Shown piece after piece: positions 57,647 to 64,000 of a DNA stretch of 64,000 nucleotides. Position 1 is the stretch's first letter. Each line of letters opens with the position of its first letter. Both the position numbers and the translations under genes were made by a program. The DNA comes from Sphaerotilus natans. Lineage in GTDB: Bacteria > Pseudomonadota > Gammaproteobacteria > Burkholderiales > Burkholderiaceae_C. Below the pieces are notes generated by a model. The model had not been told where the DNA came from and did no database searches. It saw only the letters and a list, made by a program, of their open reading frames with translations. The stretch lies in the NCBI RefSeq assembly GCF_900156335.1, contig NZ_FTMZ01000005.1, forward strand, positions 124,001-188,000, read 5' to 3'.

Positions 57647-58411
57647 ATGAGCACCACCGCCGACCTGATCCGTGTCCTCAAGGCCGAGCTGAAGAGCGCC
57701 GGCATCACCTATGCCGCGCTGGCGGCGCAGCTCGGCCTGGCCGAGTCCAGCATCAAGCGCATGTTCGCGCAGGGCGACATGCCGCTGTCGCGCATCGACG
57801 CGATCTGCCGGGTGCTGCGCACCGACTTCGCCGAGCTCTCGCGCCGGCTCGCCGACGAGCACACCACCACCCGCATGGAGCTGACGCAGGAGCAGGAACG
57901 CGCCGTCGTGGCCGACCGGCGCCTGCTGCTGGCCGCCATCTGCTGCCTGAGCCAGTGGACCTTCGAGCAGATGCTCGCCAGCTACCGCTACGAGCCGGCC
58001 GAGCTGGTGGGGCTGCTGCTGCAGCTCGACCGCCTGGGCATCATCGAGCTGCGCGAGCACAACCGCTACCGGCTCAAGGTCAGCAAGACCTTCCGCTGGC
58101 GCCCGCACGGGCCGGTGATGCAGTTCTTCCGCGCCGAGGTGGTGCCCGACTACTTCCGCGGCGGCTTCGACGGCGAGGGCGAGCAGCTGATGCTGGTGCA
58201 CGGCGAGATCAACCGCGCGCTGGCACCGGTCTTCAACGAGCGCCTGGCGCGCATCGGCGCCGACTTCGCCCGCCAGCACCTGGCCGACCAGCGCCTGCCC
58301 GAGGACCAGAAGCAGCCCTTCACGATGGTGGTGGGCCTGCGCTCGTGGCTGTTCGGGCCCTTCCGCGATCTGCGCCGGCCGACCGCAGACGAGTCCGGGA
58401 CGAACCCGTAA
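57647..58411 (+). CDS. XRE-family helix-turn-helix regulator
   Basis: A 254-residue regulator. The N-terminal HTH is TYAALAAQLGLAESSIKRMF with MPLSRIDAICRVLRTDFAEL after it. The C-terminal 180 residues include a winged-helix-like section (FEQMLASYRYEPAELVGLLL, then LGIIELREHNRYRLKV), a layout common in Burkholderiales regulators of unknown signal. Intact and of normal composition. It lies between the divergent YiaAB gene and the sugar transporter operon, 102 nt before the latter. Confidence 0.85.
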   Translation: MSTTADLIRVLKAELKSAGITYAALAAQLGLAESSIKRMFAQGDMPLSRIDAICRVLRTDFAELSRRLADEHTTTRMELTQEQERAVVADRRLLLAAICCLSQWTFEQMLASYRYEPAELVGLLLQLDRLGIIELREHNRYRLKVSKTFRWRPHGPVMQFFRAEVVPDYFRGGFDGEGEQLMLVHGEINRALAPVFNERLARIGADFARQHLADQRLPEDQKQPFTMVVGLRSWLFGPFRDLRRPTADESGTNP

Positions 58412-58475
58412 AGGGTTTTCACTTCAGGGTTTCCACTCTGACCGGATCGGTGCCGTCTTTCCGAAACTTGCGTCG

Positions 58476-58491
58476 CTGGAAACGGTTCCAG
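58476..58491. promoter_or_regulatory. LacI-family operator in front of the sugar ABC operon
   Basis: CTGGAAACGGTTCCAG is a 16-bp palindrome with one mismatch and a central CG, containing AAACGGTT, the classic LacI-family half-site pattern. It lies 22 nt upstream of the binding-protein start. A weak TTGCGT at 58468 would put it between -35 and -10. The LacI gene at 62915 is the obvious ligand. Confidence 0.75.
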
Positions 58492-58513
58492 ACATAAGCA
58501 AGGAGACAAGACA

Positions 58514-59773
58514 ATGAGCGTTCCGACCCGACCGGAGCAGCGCCTGCGCATGCCCCTGCACCTTCTGGCCGCCACCCTGGCGACCTTCGCCCTGGCGGGC
58601 ACCGCCCAGGCCCAGAAGGCCGAGGTGATCCACTGGTGGACCTCCGGCGGCGAGTCGGCCGCGATCAAGGAATTCGCCACTGCCTTCCAGAAGTCCGGCG
58701 GCACCTGGGTGGATGCGGCGGTAGCCGGCGGCGAGAACGCGCGCGCCGCGGCGATCAACCGCATCGCCGGCGGCAACCCGCCGACAGCGGCGCAGTTCAA
58801 CACCTCCAAGCAGTACCACGACATCATCGCCGAGGGCCTGCTCAACGACATCGACGCCGTCGCCGCCAAGGAAGGCTGGGACAAGTGGATGCCTGCGCCC
58901 ATCGTGCAGGCGATCAAGGTCAAGGGCCGCTACTACGCGGTGCCGGTCAACATCCACAACCCGACCTGGTTCTGGTATTCGAAGGCGGCGCTGCAAAAGG
59001 CCGGCGTGGCGGCCGAGCCGAAGTCCTCGGACGAGTTCTTCGCCGCGCTGGACAAGCTCAAGGCCGCGGGCGTGGTGCCGCTGGCCCTGGGCGGTCAGGC
59101 CTGGCAGGAGGTGACCACCTTCTACGCCTGGATGCTGCACGCCGGCGGGCCGGAGCTGTACCTGAAGTTCTACCGGGACCGCGACGCCGCCACGGTGGCC
59201 TCGCCGGCCTTCCGCAAGGTGCTGACGGACTTCAAGCGACTCAAGAGCTATGTGGATCCGGGCTCGCCCGGGCGCAACTGGAACGACGCCACCGCGATGG
59301 TGATCACCGGCAAGGCGGGCTTCCAGATCATGGGCGACTGGGCCAAGGGCGAATTCGTCGCCGCCAAGCAGACCGCCGGCAAGGAGTTCGGCTGCTTCGC
59401 CGGCTTCAGCCCCAAGTCGCCCTACATGATCGCCGGGGACGTCTTCGTCTTCCCGAAGACCGGCAACGCCGATGCCATCAAGGCCCAGCAGGCGCTGGCC
59501 ACCGTGATGACCTCGCCGGCGGCGCAGGTGGCGTTCAACAACCGCAAGGGATCGATCCCGGTGCGCACAGATGTCGACGTCAAGGCGATGGACCTGTGCG
59601 CCCAGGCCGGCATCGCCGCGCTGCAGGACAAGAGCCGCCACATCGCCAACCCCGACATGCTGATGGCCCCGGACCAGATCGGCGCGGTGCAAGACGCGGT
59701 GACCAAGTTCTGGAACACCAACCAGTCGGTCGACGACGCGGTCAAGGCCCTGCAGGCCGCGATCAAGGGCTGA
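58514..59773 (+). CDS. Sugar ABC transporter substrate-binding protein (glucose/mannose GtsA type)
   Basis: Periplasmic receptor of 419 residues. A signal peptide (MPLHLLAATLATFALAGTAQA, about residues 13-33) is followed by EVIHWWTSGGESAAIKEFA, NRIAGGNPPTAAQFNTSKQY and the Trp-rich sugar site IHNPTWFWYSK, all typical of the GtsA/glucose group of family 1 binding proteins. AAGGAG precedes the ATG. First gene of a four-gene importer operon followed by a LacI regulator. Glucose is the best family guess; mannose or another hexose is possible. Confidence 0.9.
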   Translation: MSVPTRPEQRLRMPLHLLAATLATFALAGTAQAQKAEVIHWWTSGGESAAIKEFATAFQKSGGTWVDAAVAGGENARAAAINRIAGGNPPTAAQFNTSKQYHDIIAEGLLNDIDAVAAKEGWDKWMPAPIVQAIKVKGRYYAVPVNIHNPTWFWYSKAALQKAGVAAEPKSSDEFFAALDKLKAAGVVPLALGGQAWQEVTTFYAWMLHAGGPELYLKFYRDRDAATVASPAFRKVLTDFKRLKSYVDPGSPGRNWNDATAMVITGKAGFQIMGDWAKGEFVAAKQTAGKEFGCFAGFSPKSPYMIAGDVFVFPKTGNADAIKAQQALATVMTSPAAQVAFNNRKGSIPVRTDVDVKAMDLCAQAGIAALQDKSRHIANPDMLMAPDQIGAVQDAVTKFWNTNQSVDDAVKALQAAIKG

Positions 59774-59797
59774 CGCCCCCCCGGCACGGAGCTCGCG

Positions 59798-60730
59798 ATG
59801 GCTGCCCTCCCCCTCGACCGTGCGCCTGACGCACGCCCTGGCCGACGCGGCCGGCGCACCGCCTGGGCGGCGCAGGCGGCGCTGCTGCCGATGGCGCTGA
59901 CGGTGCTGCTGGTCTACCTCGGCACGGTGCTGTGGTCGATCCGCATCTCGACCACCTCGTCGAAGATCTTCCCCAAGTCCGACTTCGTCGGCCTGGAGCA
60001 GTACGTGCGGCTGTTCGAGACCGAGCGCTGGCTGGTCTCGCTGCACAACCTGGCGATCTTCGGCGTGCTGTTCGTGGCCGCCTGCCTGGTGCTGGGCTTC
60101 CTGCTGGCGGTCTTCATCGACCAGAAGGTCAAGGGCGAGGACCTGCTGCGCACCGTCTTCCTCTACCCCTACGCGATGTCCTTCGTCGCCACCGGACTGA
60201 TCTGGCAGTGGATGCTCAACCCGGAGCTGGGCATCCAGGCGACGCTGCGCGCCTGGGGCTGGAGCGAGGCGAGCTTCGACTGGATCGTGCGCCAGGACCG
60301 GGTCATCTACACCGTGGTGATCGCCGCGGCGTGGCAGGCCTCGGGGCTGGTGATGGCGATCCTGCTGGCGGGCCTGCGCGGGGTGGACCCCGAGCAGTGG
60401 AGCGCCGCGCGCCTGGAGGGCATCCCGCGCTGGCGCTACTACCTGCACATCGTGCTGCCGCAGCTCGCGCCGGCCTTCGGCACCTGCTTCGTGCTGCTGG
60501 CCGTCGGCGTGGTCAAGGTCTTCGACGCGGTGGTGTCGATGACCGGCGGCGGCCCCGGCACCGCCAGCGAGGTGCCGGCGAAATTCATCATGGACAACCT
60601 CTTCACCCGGGCCAACGTCGGCCTGGCCTCGGCGGCCTCGACGGTGATGCTGCTGACGGTGCTGGCGCTGCTGGCCCCGTGGATGTACTGGCGCCACCAG
60701 ACGTCGCGCCGCAACGCCGGAGGACACTGA
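59798..60730 (+). CDS. Sugar ABC transporter permease 1 (GtsB/MalF type)
   Basis: A 310-residue inner-membrane permease with about six membrane helices and the EAA motif EQWSAARLEGIPRWRYYLHI, which docks the ATPase. FYPYAMSFVATG-like text (LYPYAMSFVATGLIWQWML) is typical of sugar permeases. It follows the binding protein by 24 nt and precedes the second permease by 2 nt. Confidence 0.92.
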   Translation: MAALPLDRAPDARPGRRGRRTAWAAQAALLPMALTVLLVYLGTVLWSIRISTTSSKIFPKSDFVGLEQYVRLFETERWLVSLHNLAIFGVLFVAACLVLGFLLAVFIDQKVKGEDLLRTVFLYPYAMSFVATGLIWQWMLNPELGIQATLRAWGWSEASFDWIVRQDRVIYTVVIAAAWQASGLVMAILLAGLRGVDPEQWSAARLEGIPRWRYYLHIVLPQLAPAFGTCFVLLAVGVVKVFDAVVSMTGGGPGTASEVPAKFIMDNLFTRANVGLASAASTVMLLTVLALLAPWMYWRHQTSRRNAGGH

Positions 60731-60732
60731 AC

Positions 60733-61674
60733 ATGGCCGCCACCCTGTCGACCCGCGACACCCCGCCGGCGCCGGTGCGCAGCGCACCGGCCGCCCCGGG
60801 CCGCCGCCGCGCCCGGCCGGCCGCGCGCCTGTCGCCCGGACGCCTCGGCGTCTACGCCTTCTTGCTCACCACCGCGGTCTTCTTCCTGCTGCCGCTCTAC
60901 GTGATGCTGGTGACCTCGTTCAAGCCGATGGAGGAGATCCGCCTGGGCCAGATCTTCGCGCTGCCCGCGGCGCCGACGCTCGACGCCTGGGCCAAGGCCT
61001 GGTCGAGCGCCTGCACCGGGCTGGAGTGCGGCGGCATCCGCGGCGGCTTCTGGAACTCGGTCGTCATCGTCGTGCCCAGCGTCGCGCTCTCGATCCTGTT
61101 CGGCGCGATCAACGGCTACGCGCTGACCTTCTGGCGGGTGCGCTGGGCGCCGCCCCTGTTCGGCATCCTGCTGCTGGGCACCTTCATCCCCTACCAGGTG
61201 ATGATGTATCCGCTGGTGCGCGCCTTCGCGGCGGTCGGTCTGTTCGGCTCGCTGCCGGGCATCGTGCTGATCCACATCGGCTTCGGCATGCCGGTGATGA
61301 CGCTGCTGTTCCGAAACTACTACGCGGGCCTGCCGGCCGAGCTGTTCAAGGCCGCACGCATCGACGGCGGGGGCTTCTGGCGCATCTTCTTCCAGCTGAT
61401 GCTGCCGATGTCGGTGCCCATCACCATCGTCGCCGTGATCATGCAGGTGACCGGCATCTGGAACGACTTCATCCTGGGCCTGGTGTTCGCCGGGCGCGAG
61501 CACCTGCCGATGACGGTCCAGCTCAACAACATCATCAACACCTCCTTCGGCGAGCGCGAATACAACGTCAACATGGCCGCGACCCTGCTGACCTCGCTGG
61601 TGCCGCTGGCCATCTACCTGGTCTCGGGCCGCTGGTTCGTTCGCGGCATCGCCGCCGGCGCGGTCAAGGGCTGA
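60733..61674 (+). CDS. Sugar ABC transporter permease 2 (GtsC/MalG type)
   Basis: A 313-residue permease with a basic N-terminal leader and about six membrane helices. The EAA loop is LPAELFKAARIDGGGFWRIF, and FIPYQVMMYPLVRAF and TGIWNDFILGLVFA are typical of MalG-like subunits of the glucose group. Pairs with the previous gene as a heterodimer; 19 nt before the ATPase gene. Confidence 0.92.
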   Translation: MAATLSTRDTPPAPVRSAPAAPGRRRARPAARLSPGRLGVYAFLLTTAVFFLLPLYVMLVTSFKPMEEIRLGQIFALPAAPTLDAWAKAWSSACTGLECGGIRGGFWNSVVIVVPSVALSILFGAINGYALTFWRVRWAPPLFGILLLGTFIPYQVMMYPLVRAFAAVGLFGSLPGIVLIHIGFGMPVMTLLFRNYYAGLPAELFKAARIDGGGFWRIFFQLMLPMSVPITIVAVIMQVTGIWNDFILGLVFAGREHLPMTVQLNNIINTSFGEREYNVNMAATLLTSLVPLAIYLVSGRWFVRGIAAGAVKG

Positions 61675-61693
61675 ACGCAACGGAAGACGCCAC

Positions 61694-62833
61694 ATGAGCC
61701 TGTCCACTGCCTCCTCCTCCCGCGCCGACGTGCGCATCCGCGACCTCGACATCGTGCTGGGCGGCACGCCCATCCTCAGCGGCATGAACCTGGACATCGA
61801 GCCGGGCGAGTTCATCGTGCTGCTCGGGCCCTCGGGCTGCGGCAAGTCCACGCTGCTGCACTCGATCGCCGGCCTGATCGAGGCGCATGACGGGCGCATC
61901 GACATCGGCGGGCGCGACGTGACCTGGGCCGACCCGAAGGACCGCGGCATCGGCATGGTGTTCCAGAGCTACGCGCTCTACCCGACGATGACGGTCGAGA
62001 AGAACATGTCCTTCGGCCTGCGCATCGCCGGCACCGACCGGGCCGAGATCGACCGCCGGGTGCAGCAGGCCGCGCGCATGCTCCAGCTGGGCGAGCTGCT
62101 GCAGCGCAAGCCCTCGCAGCTCTCGGGCGGACAGCGCCAGCGGGTGGCCATCGGCCGCGCGCTGGTGCGCGACGCCGGCGTCTACCTGTTCGACGAGCCA
62201 CTGTCCAACCTCGACGCCAAGCTGCGCGGCGAGTTGCGCCGTGAGCTCAAGAGCCTGCACCAGACGCTGGGCGCGACGATGATCTACGTCACTCACGACC
62301 AGGTCGAGGCGATGACGCTGGCCACCCGCGTGGTGGTGATGCGCAAGGGCCTGATCCAGCAGATCGGCACGCCGGCGGAGGTCTACCAGCGCCCGGCCAA
62401 TCTGTTCGTCGCCGGCTTCCTGGGCTCGCCAGGCATGAACTTCGTGCGCGGAGGCCTCGCGCTGCGCGAGGGCCGGCCGGTCTTCACCGGCGCGGGCCTG
62501 CAGATCGACCTGGGCCACCAGGACTTCGCCGAGGCGCCGGCCGACGGCCGCGAGGTGGTGCTGGGCGTGCGCCCGGAGCACCTGCTGCTGCACCGCCCGG
62601 ACGGCGCGCTGCCCGGCCCCGGCCTGCTGCCGGCCGGTCGCGCGCGGGTCACGATGGTCGAGCCGCTGGGCGCGCAGACCACCGTCTGGCTGGAGACGCT
62701 GGCGCCGCAGCCCGCACGCATCGGCGTGCAGGTCGCCGCCGACAGCGAGCCGGAGGTCGGCACCGAACTGGCGCTGCTGGCCGAGGCCAGCCGGCTGTCG
62801 GTGTTCGATGCCGCCAGCGAGCTGCGCCTCTGA
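61694..62833 (+). CDS. Sugar ABC transporter ATP-binding protein (MalK/UgpC type)
   Basis: A 379-residue ATPase with Walker A GPSGCGKST, Q-loop MVFQSYALYPTMTVEKNM, signature [15 protein letters not shown], Walker B YLFDEPLSNLDAKLR and H-loop VTHDQVEAMTLA. A C-terminal TOBE/regulatory domain follows from about residue 240 (VVLGVRPEHLLL). It energises the importer above. MalK-type ATPases can be shared between several sugar importers. Confidence 0.93.
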   Translation: MSLSTASSSRADVRIRDLDIVLGGTPILSGMNLDIEPGEFIVLLGPSGCGKSTLLHSIAGLIEAHDGRIDIGGRDVTWADPKDRGIGMVFQSYALYPTMTVEKNMSFGLRIAGTDRAEIDRRVQQAARMLQLGELLQRKPSQLSGGQRQRVAIGRALVRDAGVYLFDEPLSNLDAKLRGELRRELKSLHQTLGATMIYVTHDQVEAMTLATRVVVMRKGLIQQIGTPAEVYQRPANLFVAGFLGSPGMNFVRGGLALREGRPVFTGAGLQIDLGHQDFAEAPADGREVVLGVRPEHLLLHRPDGALPGPGLLPAGRARVTMVEPLGAQTTVWLETLAPQPARIGVQVAADSEPEVGTELALLAEASRLSVFDAASELRL

Positions 62834-62914
62834 TACCGGCCCCGGTTGTCAGCCCCGAGCCACCCCCACCCGCGAGAATCCGGCCCTTCCAGCGAACAAC
62901 GACGGAACAGCAGA

Positions 62915-64000
62915 ATGGCCAGCACGATCAAGGATGTCGCCCGCCTCGCGGGTGTAGGCGTGGGCACCGCCTCGCGGGTGATCTCGGGCAAGGGCCCGGT
63001 CGCCCCGGAGACGGCCGCGCGGGTGCAGCAAGCCATCGAGACGCTGGGCTTCCGGCCCTCGAGCATCGCGCGGGCGCTCTCGCGCAAGAGCCTGGACATG
63101 CTCGGCGTCTACGTGCCGCAGTACCAGGGCCTGTTCTACGGCCCGGTGCTCGAAAACATCGACCGCGAACTGCGCGATGTCGAGCGCCACATGGTCGCGG
63201 CCAATGGCTGCGACTGCGGCGACGCGCGCGACCAGGCGCTCGACGGCATCGACTTCCTGCGCCAGCGCGAGTGCGACGGCCTGCTGCTGATGAGCCACGA
63301 GCTCCACGACGACGACATCCTCCAGCTGCACGCGCAGATGCCACAGCTGGCGGTGCTCAACCGCATCGTGCCGGGGCTGGCACCGATCTGCTTCTCCAGC
63401 GACCACGAGTTCGGCGGCCGGCTGGCGGCGCAATGCCTGCTCCAGGCCGGGCACCGCCACATCGCCATCCTCAGCGGCCCGAACCATGCGCCCGACAACG
63501 AGGCGCGCCTGCGCGGCTTTCTCGATACCCTCGGCGAGGCGGGCGTGACGGTGCCGCCCGAATGGATCGTCACCGGCGACTTCACCACCTCAACCGGCCG
63601 GCGTGCGGCCGAGACGCTGCTGGCGCGCTTCGGCACGCATCTGCCCTTCTCGGCGCTGTTCTGCGCCAACGACCCGATGGCGATCGCCGCGATCGGCGTG
63701 TTCTTGATGGCCGGCGTGCGCGTGCCCGAGGACCTGTCGGTCGTCGGCTACGACGACTGCGACTTCGCCGCCCATGCCTGGCCGCCTCTGACGACGGTGC
63801 GCATCGACATCGGCGCGGTGGCGGCGCAGGCCACGCGCGATCTGCTCAACCGCTGCTACGGCCTGGATCTGGCCGTGGCGCATGACTTCCAGCCGACGCT
63901 GGTACGGCGGGCCTCGGTGTGCCCGCCCACCCGCACGGTCCCGCCCTCCGCCGGAGGGCCACCGAACATCCCGGACCTCACGGAGACCCCAGCCCCATGG
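62915..64000 (+). CDS. LacI-family transcriptional repressor, 3' end at window edge
   Basis: Sugar-responsive regulator. The HTH reads STIKDVARLAGVGVGTASRV then ISGKGPVAPETAARV, with the hinge FRPSSIARALSRK; a periplasmic-binding-like effector domain follows. The open frame runs 362 codons to the last base, somewhat longer than the usual 330-350, with a Pro-rich tail; its stop lies outside. An ATG at 63997 after CACGGAG could start the next gene. It lies 81 nt after the ATPase gene and should bind the operator at 58476. Confidence 0.9.
   Translation, partial: MASTIKDVARLAGVGVGTASRVISGKGPVAPETAARVQQAIETLGFRPSSIARALSRKSLDMLGVYVPQYQGLFYGPVLENIDRELRDVERHMVAANGCDCGDARDQALDGIDFLRQRECDGLLLMSHELHDDDILQLHAQMPQLAVLNRIVPGLAPICFSSDHEFGGRLAAQCLLQAGHRHIAILSGPNHAPDNEARLRGFLDTLGEAGVTVPPEWIVTGDFTTSTGRRAAETLLARFGTHLPFSALFCANDPMAIAAIGVFLMAGVRVPEDLSVVGYDDCDFAAHAWPPLTTVRIDIGAVAAQATRDLLNRCYGLDLAVAHDFQPTLVRRASVCPPTRTVPPSAGGPPNIPDLTETPAPW

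Overview
The window is very GC-rich, densely packed DNA from a betaproteobacterium, most likely a Burkholderiales of the Leptothrix/Sphaerotilus/Rubrivivax/Ideonella type. I infer this from gene content and order: rplU-rpmA-obg divergent from an octaprenyl diphosphate synthase gene, DUF3460 next to scpA, a thiC-thiO-thiS-thiG-thiDE operon, and a LacI-linked glucose-type ABC importer. No species can be named from the sequence alone. Many neighbouring genes overlap by exactly 4 nt (ATGA or GTGA), so most of the window is organised as translationally coupled operons.

Layout. 1-3015: obg (3' end off the window), rpmA and rplU leftward; a polyprenyl synthase gene and two identical tRNA-Pro(CGG) genes rightward. 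3031-6334: a LysR regulator divergent from a DJ-1/PfpI-family gene, then a VOC protein and truD. 6419-11449: an accessory divergon that looks less GC-extreme than its flanks. It has a LysR regulator facing an operon of three RraA/HMG-aldolase-like paralogues, a class I aminotransferase and an alpha/beta hydrolase. 11462-17110: a frameshifted lytic transglycosylase, a malonyl-CoA synthetase with an unusual crotonase, a TauE/SafE permease, a RutE-like nitroreductase and a DUF1841 protein. 17127-24732: a Bcr/CflA efflux pump, miaA, and an ABC ATPase/FtsX permease/AttH-like export locus split by a reverse diguanylate cyclase gene.

24745-31640: a chemoreceptor-like protein with an ethylene-receptor-type N-terminal domain, an ABC exporter plus PilZ protein, thyA-folA, a CYTH protein, DUF3460 and scpA. 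31774-42670: a signalling-rich stretch with a LysM/FecR protein, a CHASE2-GGDEF-EAL protein, guaC, a coupled metacaspase and CHAT-protease pair, a membrane coiled-coil protein and a degenerate GGDEF/EAL protein. 42583-48616: a complete thiamine operon with a recognisable promoter and TPP riboswitch; thiO carries an in-frame REP-like palindrome pair. 48727-57499: a giant AsmA/DUF748 protein, a GNAT (BioF2-like) protein coupled to an MFS-acyltransferase fusion, and small envelope proteins (DUF2145, an unknown, YiaAB). 57647-64000: an XRE regulator and a sugar ABC importer operon (binding protein, two permeases, ATPase) followed by its probable LacI repressor.

Most noteworthy are the triple-RraA/aminotransferase divergon, the ethylene-receptor-like chemoreceptor, the metacaspase-CHAT gene pair and the palindrome insertion inside thiO. 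All functional statements rest on motif recognition by eye; no database search was run.
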